A DNA stretch of 64,000 nt from assembly GCA_000310025.1 (NCBI GenBank), contig FN649758.1:446261-510260 (forward strand), written 5' to 3'. A program made the position numbers and the translations under genes. The DNA is from Ectocarpus siliculosus. Lineage: Eukaryota > Sar > Phaeophyceae > Ectocarpales > Ectocarpaceae. Of this stretch, positions 1 through 12,216 are shown one piece after another. Position 1 is the first letter of the stretch. Every line of letters begins with the position of its first letter. Under the pieces are notes generated by a model. It saw only the letters and a list, made by a program, of their open reading frames with translations, had not been told where the DNA came from and made no database searches.

Positions 1-265
1 AATGGTAGGGTACCATTTTAGGGACTTGGTCATCTGAGACTACTGTGTGCAGTAAGATTGGTTCCCTCCACCGCAGGAGAGGACACCCTCAGTTGCTGTT
101 TGGAGGGAAGAGAGAGACAGTCTTTAATGGGAGAGAGGCAGAGGCACGATAGAAAGGCCGCAGAAACGTGTCTGCGGGAAATGTGCTCTCTGCCAGTTTG
201 GTATCTCTCTCTTCCCTCGGGCGGTAGAAAATATCAATAAATGCAGTTCGAAAGAAAACAATAAA

Positions 266-1874
266 CAGTGGGTTTACTAGAATGGGTTGACGTTGTTGTC
301 GTTTTTTTTTTTTGTCCCATTGCACGGTTGACATTGTCAATTGCCAACGTTTCCCGGTATGGGTTTCCTTCCTGGCGGGGGTGTTGTCTGTTCTCGGGAC
401 GATATGTGCCGTGCGTATGTCAACATCGTGGTTCCGACTTCTTGTCAATATCTTGGTTCCGACGAAACCTTTTTTCCTTGTTGCGTCGTACACAGGGTAA
501 CGACGATATTTTACGATGCCCGATGCGGAGTTCGTGGTGAAGGTGTCGAGCGTGGATTTTCTATGGTGCTGTGTTTGGCTTCATATATTTTTTCACAACA
601 TCGTTTTTTGTGGCGTCATTACGTATGTTAGTGTTTCCTTCGTGGTTCTTCAGGACCGAGCCGAATAGTTCCGAATATGGGGCATATACAGCAAGGGGTA
701 AGGGATTCAAGTCGTGGCAGAAGCAACCCCGCCCCAAGAAGCGTAAGAGGGTTTCAACCACGTGGACGCGAGATGGTCACGACATACCGGGTTTCAAATC
801 GTCGCCGAAGCGAACCCGCAGGCCAAATGGCGTTCTGTTCCTTACTTTATCTCTCCCCGAGGTAGTATACACGCATTCGCGTGCGTGCACGTTCAGGTGA
901 CAAAAGCGTTTCAAACCATACCCGAAGCTTTCCCGCCCCGCGGCCCTCTTCATTGCGTCGTGGTTTCCCGTTTATTCCTTTGTCTAGGTGCAGATGTTTG
1001 ATACACTCGCGCCATCACCAAGTGAAATTCCCCCGTGGGTACCCATGGGTTCCCACAGAGAATGCCCATGGGTACCCATGGGTTCCCACAGGCAATGCCC
1101 ATGGGTACCCATGGGTTCCCATGGTATTGCCCGTGGGTACCCATGGGTTCCCATGGGTATTGCCCATGGGTACCCATGGTGACTCATGGCCACACACATG
1201 GTGACCCATGGGCACCCAAACTGATGCCTTACGCTAGCCCATGGTCGTCACCGTGGGTAGCGATCCATTGGTATCGGTGGTGTAGCACCCTACGGGTGCC
1301 GACGGGTATTCATGATGATCACCACGGGACCTATTCGTCCCGACTAAGGAAAGACGACACGTCTTGGAGCTTTGAAAACAACAAAACCCACCGTACCGTT
1401 TCAATCTGCAACAAGTAAGTATGATGAAGAGACCTGCCCAAGGCCCCAGCGTGCGCGTGCACTGTACGAAACACGGGAGATGCGACAACGCCCTCAGCGT
1501 CGCGCCGTGGATCTGGGTGAGCCTAGCGCCGTGGATCTGGGTGAGGCCACACTCACGCGCTTTCCTCCACGCCCACACCAAGCTTTAGATACCTTCCTTC
1601 CTTTCTGTACATTCTTGCGCCGAGCTGGAATAATGCTGGACTCACTAACTGCTGTGCTGTGAGCCTCCCACGGAACCTTGGGTGTACCAGCTCGCTGTGG
1701 CCGCGCCTTCGTCGACCCCGCCTAATCGATGTTTTAGAGTACGCTTAATCTTGGTACCCGTTGTGATCCCCGTGGTAGTGAAAGCCATTATGGTCCCCCT
1801 GGGGCGTGGGTGGCCGTGGGTACCCATGGGTACCCATGGGCACCCATGGGCACGAATAACGATAGTGTATATGA
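266..1874 (+). repeat. Left arm of a ~1.6-kb inverted repeat
   Basis: This arm is the reverse complement of 6823-8401. Homology starts at CAGTGGGTTTACTAG (266) and ends near the ATGA at 1874. The arms differ by scattered substitutions and small indels, for example around 1500-1620 against 7040-7160, so they are not a mirrored assembly copy. Open frames in the arm occur in both arms and show no recognisable domain. I see no transposase and no clear target duplication: the left flank ends ATAAA and the right flank begins TAGTA. Confidence 0.85.
1036..1195. repeat. GGGTACCC/CCCATGGG tandem array in the left arm
   Basis: About five units of roughly 33 bp are built from the palindromes GGGTACCC and CCCATGGG with a TTCCCACAG-type spacer. 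Because the unit length is a multiple of three and the motif is palindromic, most frames on both strands stay open and give low-complexity MGTHG/YPWVPM peptides. A short related run lies at 1813-1855. Confidence 0.85.
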
Positions 1875-1877
1875 TTG

Positions 1878-4800
1878 GGTGGTTTGGATATGGTAAGTCC
1901 GAGAAATGCCAATGTCGGGTTTAACGATCTGCCGGCCAGGGTGGGGGCAAGCAGTTGTTGAGCTGTCGACGTGACAATGCTCCGACACGGCCATCACATT
2001 GGTCCATCCTTCCGTGATATAGACTATACCGCTGTATCTGGCTCTGTACGTCGTGCGGGACTACAGACCAGCTGCGATCCTGGCCTCAGACGTAAGAGTT
2101 TGGGGTGAGGTTGAACAAGCACCCAAATGCATGCGCACAGCCGTGCTGCTGTACTACAGTAGTGACCATAGATTCGGTCCCCACGTTCATCCTCGAAAGG
2201 GCGACATAATGTCTCGTGCGGAGTAGAGATCAACATCATATCGACCAACTTAGTAGCTTTCGGCGGGAATGAGCAGTTCGGGTTCCGGCCGACGATGCTG
2301 ATCGAGAGTGCCGGCAAAGGGCTATGGTGACAGGTCCTTGTATGTCGTCTTTCTTCATTTCAAGGAATCCACTTCACTCTGTGATTACAACCCGTACGGT
2401 TGCTCCTAAACGTCGAACCGTCCATTGACCACAGAAGTTCGTCCGCAACGCCCCACTTACAACTCTCGAAAAACGGCCCTACAGCCGCACCGTCTACACA
2501 AAGCCAACGCCACGTCGTCGAGTGATGAATATCTGGATTCATACCATGGCCACAAACACAACCCAACTCCTGTGCAACTCCACGCACGGCTCAATGAGCA
2601 ACTCTGGCACATGTGCATGCGCGCGAACGGTGTATTAGGCTACCCTTCGGTACGACCGTTGTTGCCTCCTAATCAACGACAGCACTTTTGCCCTGCGGAA
2701 AAAATGCAGCGAGAGAAACAAGGAAAGCACCATCGTATTGATGTACATGTATACATATGTATATATTTGTAGTCCTCGCCCATGAGTCGACAAAACGGCG
2801 TTGTAGAGTAGTTGGAGCCCGTTGCCACTGCATTCTTCGCCTTAGGCCTTCGATACCACGACCTCTGCAACTGGGTTCTTCCAGCCGTAGTCTGCTTTCG
2901 AAAGGTCTCCCACACCATTAATGCCTCGGTGCACGTGGATGAAGCCCTCTGAACCAAGGCCATGGTTTTCCCTTGATTTAGGGCTCGCGGGACACGCCCG
3001 GCCCGGCATGCAGGTACACTTCTCGTTGTTTTTCTCGGTACCTTTGGGAAGGGGAAGGAAGAGCGGATGGCCCGTGAATCGATTCTCCGGTATTTTGTTT
3101 CATTCCCCTCGTGTGTGCGGTTGTCCGTCGTGCGGTCGTTTCGTCCACGTCCCAAATACCATTATTGGTGGGAATGGTTGCCACCAAGAATCGTTTCAAG
3201 CCACCCAGAGAATAGTTCTCGTTTTTCGATCCAGATCGGGGTATGTCGTAAAGCAGGTCACGACAGGGGGGTTTAAGTAGGATACGCAAGTGAAAGGTAT
3301 TCTTGTAGGCAATCGTGATGTGAATACAGAACATGATTTTCGATTATTCGGACGTCTAACTGCGGGACCACACGGGTCGGTGTCGACTATGGAGTATGGT
3401 CCTTGTGAAGAGCGACAGCTTCATGGCGATGACGTACGCGTTAGAAAAGTAGGCCTCATATTTCGGAATGGCGTGCGCGCGGAATCCGTGTCAGCTGTGT
3501 GAAACTCCCTTGTCCCTTACCGGCATCAAAGGCGGGGGGGAAGAGCTTGGACGGGTGCTTGTCGAGGAACTTGGATCCATCAATTCCCATGAAGGCGTCG
3601 TTGGTGTTGGCTGCGTCAACATTGGCAGTTTAATCGATTAGAATTTCGGGTTGTGAGCAGCTTCATTCGACACAGGAGTACAACCCATCTCGTAGGAGAA
3701 GGCCTGGGGGATTTCATGAAACGATGTCGAATCAGTGAGTGCAGCGAAATCGCTGAAAGCGATTGAGCGCGTACGAGCAGATGTAGCAAACGGGACGCAT
3801 GAGGCGGGGTAAGGCCGTGTTCGGCGATATTTGACGCCGATTGTAATGGTGGGATCACAGGAAAATTACCGTAGTCTGAAGCGGCGCCGTGCCACTGAGT
3901 TTCACACGTCCTGTAAAAATATACAGCCATGTGCCACCGGACTGTCTCCCTTCAGATCACCATCGGCAATTTGCCTGGACATCAACATTCACACGCCCAC
4001 AGGTTGTCCACACGGATTCAAGTTCAAATTTGCGACTTGCCGATAACGATGGGAATATGCGTCGTCTTCTGTGTTTCGGAAACTCACTGAGCTTGGCCAC
4101 CACCGAGTAGACAGGCTCCTTGCATTTGTCCGTGTCAAACGTGATTTCGCCATTCCATGTCTTCCCGGGCAAAAGGGGGCCCTCAGCCGCCGCAAAGCCA
4201 CAGAAGCCGCCCTCGCGTGTTGCGATCGCCTGTGCGTGCATCGCCCGCCGTTTTGAGAGGCGCGTAGAAACGGTGGAACGTGTGTGGGTTCCGCGTTCCG
4301 TAGAGGGAACAGCGGTATTGAAGTGTTCGGGTAGCTCCGGTGACAACACCATGCCACGCTCCGTATTGAGTCCCCCGTCCGAGCAAGAACACGGGGACAA
4401 ATAATCTCGATGGACGTTGAAAGTTCGACAGAATGAGAGGTAGGTACACATGTGAGAGCGACAACACCTACTTATCTAGACTGCCACGGCAATTGGCTGT
4501 TAGCGTGACGCGATGAATCCCTTGTGAAACCAACCAGCGACATACCATTATGTTCCGGTTGTTGCCGTCTTCTGCCATCAGCTTGATTGCGGGTCTCGCC
4601 TTCCCGCCCACGGGGAAAAGGTGACTACCCTGGTGAGTAAGAGGGAGAACGAGTGCGAGAGACGAAAAGTGTCACGCCGTTGCGGGGACTGCCGCCTGAA
4701 GCATTCATGGTTCGTTGGCAGGAGGTGAGGGCACAATATTCCAACGCAGCCCGTATATTCTCTCCACACATGGTCAGGGAATGCCTCGAGCAACACGAAG

Positions 4801-6819
4801 GACAAGTACATAGTGTTCAGGACCTGGGCACCTACCTTCTCATGCGCCACGATGATGGGGGGCGAGAAGTCCTGCTTGAAAGTCAAGTTCGTCACGCGAA
4901 CCTGTACGACGTTTGTTCATGGATTGTGTTTGGAGAGGGCGCGGCAGATAAGAACGTTGGCTGGGTACAGACATGAGAGGGAGGCGCTATCCTGACCGAG
5001 CTACGGGTTGAGGGGACAGATACCGGCACCGCCATCGACAGTGTTTGTTCAAGGCACTAATAGTTGTTGCTTCTAGCTTCAACAATGTGTGGACTGGGGG
5101 AGCTGCTGTACATTCTATGTCTCGACCCTCTGAGTACCTCGACGGACACTGATCGGCCTCCGCTATCTTCCTCACACACAACACGACCATGGCAGCTCGC
5201 CTTGTACGTCTTCATGCTGCTGCCGCTCGTCGAGCAACCGCTGGCGAGGGAGAGCATTGATGCCAAAGCGAGACCGAACGCGAAGTTGACCATCTTCCTC
5301 TTGACTGCTGTAGGTGTGATATGGTTGGCAGAATGAAGGAACAGAGGGAACAAAGGCGAAGACAGATGAGTGAGGCAGGTGATGGTGATGGGGATAGACT
5401 CGTCTGTCTCTTTGGCATATTCCACGTCGCTCACTGTGAATGCGGGTCTTGTGGAGCCAGAAAGCGCAAATCAACGTTCAGGCCTTGGTGCAGCCGAACA
5501 AAATGTATGTTCCTCAGCGTGTACGAACACACATATCGGCATGTGCTTCACGCGCGGGTGGATGTGCACATGTCAACACCACCTAGATCAGGAGACAGTG
5601 TCGTATTCCGACAAGTTGAAAACAACGCAACCCGCAGTCATCACTGCCTTCGGCGAGCGAAAATGAGATACGTTTGTCGTTTGCTGTCAAGCTCTTGCTC
5701 ACTTGCGAACCGCTGGCATACCCTCGAAGCGATTCGAACGGATCACTCATTGCGTGTACCGTGTACCACCCGCCTCACCTTTCCTTTGTCGTCGCGTGAT
5801 GTTCCACCTCGGTCGATTGTGGTGCGGGATGGCGATGCGGCTTGGGGTTTAGATGTGGTTGTGAGTCTCTGTTGTTTGTGACAGGTGGGGAAGGGTGAGG
5901 GCTCGAGGAGAGAGACTGGATCTTCCGTCGTGATCAAGATGGTTGAACCGATCGTCAGTGTGTCCCGTCATCCAAATGCATCGTTGAACTGACAACCGGA
6001 CGAATAGCGGAACTGTCAGTTTTGCCTCGCGATCGTTGAAGCGAGCCAACCCAGACGTCGACGACTTTCGATTGTGGGCCATACCCGTCTGAACGGTCCA
6101 CATTGTGCAATTACCGTTCACAGCTGGAAGACGCAGGAAATCGGTCCAAGCTTCAAGCCCGTCGGCCCTTGCCGTGAAAGTGACTTGATGATGTCAGACT
6201 CTCCGGACGACAGACAAGGCGGGGGTGTTTGGTCCCCGGATCATCGCCTCACTTTAGCTAGGCCACGTAAAACGTCTGCCGCACTCACCAAACTATTTGC
6301 TACCTTGGAGTATCGCCTGATCTCATCAAACATGAAAATAACACCCGAACGTGAAGGGTCCGTCTGTCGGGAGAATCATTCCACGTTCTCTGAGTATCGT
6401 CTGGCGCCTCAAACGTCAGGCGCATCGTGCCTTCGGAAAAACCAATGTGCCGATCTTACCCACTTCTCTAGAGGAGTCGCGCTGCGCTTGCTCCGTATCG
6501 ACACGTGAATGCCCCTCCTTGTCGCAAGGTGCCATGCTTCCGTCCCCGGGGGCAACCCGTAGAGGATTGGCATGCCGGCGCTCGATGCCGGTAGCATTTA
6601 TTGCCGGGCCGAAGGTTAAATGTGTCGACGACTTTAACACCTTGTGGAGCACTCTCTGTAGACAGGCGATGAAGCGGTGGCGCCGGCGAGTACCGAGCAT
6701 CGACTGTGACATCGACCGCCTTGGAAACCACAACCGCAAGGAACGGGCCGAGCGACAGTCCGATACAGTCGCGAAGACGCCATGAACCGGCGCTCAGCGA
6801 CCCCCTCGTAGGGAGAGCG
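1878..6819. repeat. Spondin segmental repeat, copy 1
   Basis: This 4.94-kb block lies between the inverted arms. It is collinear and almost identical with 35406-40352 and more distantly related to 41570-51345 (excluding the Copia insertion there). It holds a complete spondin-like gene on the minus strand, about 1.5 kb upstream of that gene and about 1 kb downstream of it. I see no other convincing gene in the block. Confidence 0.85.
2842..5293 (-). CDS. Secreted Spondin_N-domain protein, copy 1 (6 exons)
   Basis: Likely an extracellular protein with a Spondin_N fold. Exons on the minus strand are about 5293-5180, 4901-4836, 4629-4546, 4358-4088, 3610-3521 and 3041-2842. They join in phase into 274 residues without a stop. 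Exon 1 opens with the signal peptide MVNFAFGLALASMLSLASG. Exon 2 carries VRVTNLTFKQDFSPP and exon 3 LFPVGG...LMAEDGNN. Exon 4 carries PGKTWNGEITF, exon 5 TNDAFMGIDG and FDAG, and exon 6 TEKNNEK, a CTCMPGRAC cluster and EGFIHVHRG...WKNPVAEVVV. This motif order matches Spondin_N proteins, where such domains act in secreted or matrix proteins. Least certain are the exon 1 donor (GTGTGA after codon 38; an alternative GTACTC exists only in this copy) and the exon 4 acceptor. The pathway is unknown. Confidence 0.75.
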
Positions 6820-6822
6820 CAG

Positions 6823-8401
6823 TCATACACACTATCGTTATTCGTGTCCATGGGTACCCACGGCCACCCACGGCCCACGGGGGACCATAATGGCTTTCAC
6901 CACCACGGGGATCACAACGGGTACGAAGATTAAGCGTACTCTATAACATTGATTAGGCGGGGTCGACGAAGGCGCGGCCACAGCGAGCTGGTACACCCAA
7001 GGTTCCGTGGGAGGCTCACAGCACAGCAGTTAGTGAGTCCAGCACTATTCCAGCTCGGCGCCCGAATGTAAAGAAACAGAGGAAGGTATCTAAAGCCGAA
7101 TAAAAACAACTGAACTGGCTTGGTGTGGGCGTAGAGGAAAGCGCGGCAGTGTGCCCTCACCCAGGTCCACGGCGCGACGCTGAGGGCGTTGTCGCATCTC
7201 CCGTGTTTCGTACAGTGCACGCGCACGCCGAGGCCTTGGGCAGGTCTCTTCATCATACTTACTTGTTGCAGATTGAAACGGTACGGTGGGTTTTGTTGTT
7301 TTCAAAGCTCCAAGACGTGTCGTCTTTCCTTAGTCGGGACGAATAGGTCCCGTGGTGATCATCATGAATACCCGTCGGCACCCGTAGGGTGCTACGCCAC
7401 CGATACCAATGGATCGCTACCCACGGTTAACACCACGGGTGCCTGTGGCTACCCACGGAGACGACCATGGGCTAGCGTTAGGCATCAGTTTGGGTGCCCA
7501 TGGGTCACCATGTGTGTGGCCATGAGTCACCATGGGTACCCACGGGCAATACCCATGGGTACCCATGGGCATTGCCTGTGGGAACCCATGGGTACCCATT
7601 GGCATTCTCTGTGGGAACCCATGGGTACCCACGGGGGAATTTCACTTGGTGATGGCGCGAGTGTATCAAACATCTGCACCTAGACAAAGGAATAAACGGG
7701 AAACCACGACGCAATGAAGAGGGCCGCGGGGCGGGAAAGCTTCGGGTATGGTTTGAAACGCTTTTGTCACCTGAACGTGCACGCACGCGAATGCGTGTAT
7801 ACTACCTCGGGGAGAGATAAAGTAAGGAACAGAACGCCATTTGGCCTGCGGGTTCGCTTCGGCGACGATTTGAAACCCGGTATGTCGTGACCATCTCGCG
7901 TCCACGTGGTTGAAACCCTCTTACGCTTCTTGGGGCGGGGTTGCTTCTGCCACGACTTGAATCCCTTACCCCTTGCTGTATATGCCCCATATTCGGAACT
8001 ATTCGGCTCGGTCCTGAAGAACCACGAAGGAAACACTAACATACGTAATGACGCCACAAAAAACGATGTTGTGAAAAAATATATGAAGCCAAACACAGCA
8101 CCATAGAAAATCCACGCTCGACACCTTCACCACGAACTCCGCATCGGGCATCGTAAAATATCGTCGTTACCCTGTGTACGACGCAACAAGGAAAAAAGGT
8201 TTCGTCGGAACCAAGATATTGACAAGAAGTCGGAACCACGATGTTGACATACGCACGGCACATATCGTCCCGAGAACAGACAACACCCCCGCCAGGAAGG
8301 AAACCCATACCGGGAAACGTTGGCAATTGACAATGTCAACCGTGCAATGGGACAAAAAAAAAAAACGACAACAACGTCAACCCATTCTAGTAAACCCACT
8401 G
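6823..8401 (-). repeat. Right arm of the ~1.6-kb inverted repeat
   Basis: Reverse-complement partner of 266-1874, ending at CCCACTG (8401). It includes the mirror-image GGGTACCC array at about 7520-7640, which has fewer units than the left arm. Together the arms define an 8.1-kb unit around spondin copy 1, resembling a foldback element or a gene-capturing TIR element. Confidence 0.85.
7520..7640. repeat. GGGTACCC/CCCATGGG tandem array in the right arm
   Basis: Same palindromic units as 1036-1195 in inverted orientation, with at least one unit fewer. The copy-number difference between the arms indicates independent expansion or contraction. Confidence 0.8.
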
Positions 8402-8930
8402 TAGTAAGAAACGTCGCCGATCAAAGTGAGATGACGCAGCTAGATAAGAGGAAGCAACCAAACGGCTCGAATGTACGTAAAGCAGCCCCATTAGGCAGCG
8501 CGAATGGTGTAACCATAACCAAGTGCATCCTTCAGCCCATCACCCCAGGACATCTGTGCGGGTGGAATTCCTCTCTGCTAGGTAGAGAGCACCAGGGAAC
8601 TCGGATCGGGAATGTTGGCCCACTCTCGGCACACCGTAGGAGGACGAAAAAGATGGCAGCGGGAGCTGTGCGGTTCCTGACGTCTACAACCTGCCGTTCC
8701 GGATGTATGTGTTGTACGTGCTTCGCTAACGGTCAAAGGTCGGGTGCTGGGACACAGCTTTTTGGTGAGCAGGAGCTCGTTCTTGAAGCAGATGTTGTTG
8801 TCCAAGACGAAACCGTTCAGCACCTTTGGCATGCGCATGAGTACATGTGGAAACACTGGTCAGCAAGAGAGGCATGCGTTTCAGAACAAGTGTGGGTAGT
8901 TAACGTAGTTGGAGGTACTTAGCCTTAATG
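8402..8930 (-). other. Coding-like stretch downstream of KDZ-like remnant 1
   Basis: The minus strand stays open over 8578-8856 with a protein-like segment (FVLDNNICFKNELLLTKK). It lies downstream of the KDZ-like exons on the same strand and could be a C-terminal exon of that gene. I cannot place its splice sites or name a domain. Confidence 0.25.
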
Positions 8931-9059
8931 AATGAAACAACACGGAGTACGAGTGAGACAGCGAGTAAAATACATCAACGGGGGGCTGTAATGACGGTGT
9001 TAACCAGAAACTGGTACTGGTTCGACGCAGGGTGTATCTGACGCACCGCTTAGCCACCC

Positions 9060-10869
9060 GTTGTTGGACTCGGCGATGGAGGAGTTCCAGTAGAACTCGG
9101 GTGGGTCTTGCTGCAAGTTTCACATAAGAGGGTTGTTGTAGTCGTTTGGGTTGTTGAGGATAGAGCACGCAAGCTCCGTATGGCCCCGATAATGGAACCT
9201 GCCGGCGTCCACAGTAACGATATGCGCACAACACGGGTATTGGGTACGGCCGGGGTATGTGTTCGACGACGGTACTTCATTCCAAGTTGGAGTTCGGACA
9301 CACTGTACACGTCACCCCCAACGCCACGCAAACTACAACTTAGAACGCCCAACCTGCTGCTGTGAGTAACTTACTTACAGGGAGCACGCCCTACTTTAGG
9401 CCGAGGTGTACGTAGTCTCTCGTTGAATTGCCACGGGTGCTTTGGAAACACAGGCCCACTTGTCACGTACCGGTCGACGATCAGCATCGTTCCAACCCAG
9501 GACAGATCCCCTCGGCCGCTCAGGTAGCGGTCCAGAACGCAGGCCTTGTCGTAAAAGAGGATGGTCGGGCGTCGATCCTCATCGGGAAAAATATGTTTCA
9601 GGGCCGCGTCCACATCGGCACATCCTTCCGCCTCCAAGAGGGGCACTATCCCGCAGATGATCCCGCAAGACCAGCTCGCGGAAAGACTCCCCCAGCTGCT
9701 CTTCCTTCCTAGAATTACACGGAGCATCCTCATGTCCTCAGGCTATGTTGTCGGCACACACACGCACACAGTGACAAGGGAGGTAGGGGTTTGTGATGGT
9801 GCCGATCAATGTGGCTTAAATCCGGCTACTCCCATGCGCGCCAGATTCGTTATGATACACTCGATACCGCCACGTTCAAAATAGGTTAAACCCGAAGCCT
9901 GCGGTGTCAGGTGGGCTTCAATCGCAGGCCCTCCTACAGTGTATTCTTGGAGTACATGGTGATGTACACCCTCAACTGATGTTGGTGTGTGGACCTTCTG
10001 TCTCAAGTCCATGCGGTGTGACAAAAAACGTTCGCGTCGTCTGCCGGGCGCGTTCCGTCCTCGCCTGAGAACCCATGTCGGAGGGTTCATCCCGGCCGGA
10101 ACGCGCCTATTGTCCTGTAGCTGTGGTGGGGTTAGGAGTAGAGTGTAGGGTAAAATAGCTTGCGCTGTTGAAGGAAATACGTTGAGGTGGGTATTTCTCG
10201 CCCGTGAAGCAGAGGGGCAGTCGATGCAAAAGCCACGGCGCTTGTGCGAGAGTTTTTCGATTGGAACGTGCACACATCACGTACGGGAATACCTCTAACA
10301 TTTGTTTTTGCTGAAGCAAAAACGGCACCCCTATCGGAGCGGTTTTTCATAAAAAAAACTTCCAAAAATAAAGAACGCAAGGGGAAAGGAGTAACAGTTA
10401 TGGGGTGCTGTAAAACGGGCCAGATGAAGGAGGAGGACCCCAAGCAGCTCTGTACCTTCCAAGAACACTTCTTTTGACTCACGACGAAACAGGTAGTTGA
10501 GAAGCCCTCCCGAACCCTCTGGTGATGTAAAGACGATCCAATCACAGAGTATGCCACCGCCGCGATGGTTGTTTATGCAGAAACCCCACATCAAAAACGC
10601 TTCGTCGTAAATTGCTGTTTCGTCCTAAAGGCGGGTGGGCGTAGCATGCGTTGATTCTACGACACCTCCTGGTCCAAGAAGCGCGCTCGCTGTGCAGCAG
10701 TCCACGTAACCTCCCGGTTCCTTCTGTTGAACTCGTCCTCCTGCGCCTTGTGTGCTGTGCACGTTAGCCTGTTGTCCTCGCGATTGTTTCCGCAGGGCGG
10801 TTGTGCGACCCAGAACGCGCATTTGTGCCCGTGTACAGCAGCGTGGTCCTCGCAGTATCTGTCATTCAA
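9060..10869 (-). pseudogene. KDZ-like transposase remnant 1
   Basis: Exon-like blocks on the minus strand resemble KDZ (Kyakuja-Dileera-Zisupton) transposases with cysteine clusters. A block at about 10857-10667 holds YCEDHA, a cysteine cluster and LTCTAHKAQEDEF. Exon 9708-9471 holds CGIICGI, ILFYDKAC and MLIVDR and ends at a GTACGT donor. Exon 9198 downward joins in phase as DRFHYRGH and continues ELACS. It then holds NSSIAESNNGWL, like the N..AEQ..W segment of KDZ proteins. An in-frame TGA lies at about 9123, between LNNPNDYNNPLM and QDPPEFYW, so the copy looks broken. KDZ enzymes are DDE-type cut-and-paste transposases. Family assignment rests on motif resemblance only, and the N-terminal exons were not resolved. 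Confidence 0.5.
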
Positions 10870-11299
10870 AGATCACAAAAGATCACGAAAAGACCTCGGC
10901 GTATCTTGATTATTGTTGCCTTCCTACGATACGCAGTTTGTGTTGGTTGTCGTTTGACTGGTCTCGCAGTGTATGGAAGACGTAGCTGGTTACGTTATGC
11001 ATGCTGTTGGTGAGCCTCTGTGTCACGAAAACCTCAGCCATCGATCTAGCGTTGTACAAGCGGCACCCCTTACTATCCCAGAAAGCTAATCGACGGCGCA
11101 GCTGCCATCGTTTTTCCTCATACCGATACGTCGATTAACGCGTGTCTCAGCAAGCATGATGAACTTGGGCATGACGCTTCCATTCAGGTAGCTTTAGCGA
11201 CACGTATTTAACGTTGGTTGTGGTGATGATGCACGAATACGTGCAGTCTAGCGGCAAGGGCTTGGGACAGGGCTTCGGACGGGGTTCCCACATTATCGT

Positions 11300-11617
11300 G
11301 TAAATGGATTCACTGTTATAACAGTGAAATTCACTATTATAATAGTGAATGCCACTGTTATAACAGTGAACGGTCACTCTTACAACGGTGAGGAGCACTC
11401 TTATAGAAGTGAGGAGCACTCTTACAACAGCGACTATCACTTTCATAAGAGTGACGTCACTTGTATAAAAGTGATAGTCACTTTTACAATAGTGATACTG
11501 ACTGTTGTAAACGTCACTCCCCCCCACCATGAAAGTGAAAGCCACACTCACTTTCACAGACACTCCTACAACAGTCAAATCACTATTATGAGAGTCATTT
11601 CACGGTATGAAAGTGAA
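11300..11617. repeat. Array 1 of 21-bp-period palindromic units
   Basis: Fourteen or so units approximate CACTNTTATAANAGTG, an imperfect 16-bp palindrome centred on TTATAA. They are spaced about 21 bp apart in the first part of the array. The unit sequence varies but pairing within units is often kept. The array lies just upstream of KDZ-like remnant 1. Its left border (GTTCCCACATTATCGTG...GATTCACTG, 11284-11313) is shared in inverted form with array 2 at about 28500. Confidence 0.85.
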
Positions 11618-11800
11618 TGACGCATGGTGCCGCCATCCACGCCTTTTTGGAAGCGACGCAGAGAAGGGAAAAGGAACCTTCCCACCATATATTAGAGGCC
11701 TAGAGCAACAACATCCTATAGAAAGGTAGCACGATGTTCTGTGGTGCGCGGGCGCGGCGGAATGCGTCGAAACACACCAGACTGCGAATGCCAACACCCG

Positions 11801-11950
11801 TCAGGTGTGCATGACTTCGCGAACGTACGGGCAGTCGAGGCATGCACCCACCACGTCCGGGTAGGTGATCAGCATCCCGGCAGTGAGCCGAATGCCCTTC
11901 TTGCGCCATTCCTCGTGCTTGGGAGGTATAAACTTATCCCCGTGCTTTTT
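11801..11950 (-). other. Unassigned exon-like stretch
   Basis: After an acceptor-like CTCTTCAG the minus strand reads a protein-like stretch with PPKHEEWRKKGIRLTAGML and ACLDCPYVREVMHT, then TGA at 11801. The composition looks coding. I recognise no domain and could not connect it to another exon. The remaining 11640-12500 sequence shows no gene. Confidence 0.3.
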
Positions 11951-12112
11951 CTGAAGAGACCACAGACCAACGCAACAAGGTTGTAACCGGGCGGCGGGGT
12001 GTGGGGGTGGGGGGGGGCGGCGGAGTGGTCAAACGAAGGCTGGCGACACCGGTTGGCTGCTCGTTCTTGTTTGAACCGACGGGGGCTTGGTTCACCTAAG
12101 CTTCAAACCGCA

Positions 12113-12216
12113 CCCGTGATCCGTGGCATCCTCTACGTACGGGCTGCAGCAGTGCGCTACAAAGCCCGTGATCCGTGGCATCCTCTACGTACTGGCCTGC
12201 AGCAGTGCGCTCAAAA
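12113..12216. repeat. 52-bp tandem duplication
   Basis: A block starting CCCGTGATCCGTGGCATCC (12113) is repeated at 12165 with few changes. Confidence 0.8.

Noticed and set aside
881-1418. Open frames with MGTHG/YPWVPM repeats as proteins
   Set aside because: They arise on both strands and in several frames from the palindromic GGGTACCC array.
5321-5881. 186-codon plus-strand frame
   Set aside because: It overlaps the 5' region of spondin copy 1 and has no domain. The minus strand has the coherent gene.
266-8401. Complete autonomous DNA transposon
   Set aside because: No transposase is encoded in the arms or interior, and no target duplication was found.
8320-8922. 200-codon plus-strand frame
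   Set aside because: It begins in the inverted arm and crosses its border into unrelated DNA. No domain was seen.
11300-11617. CRISPR-like array
   Set aside because: The units are imperfect palindromes with no unique spacers of constant length, and the context is eukaryotic.
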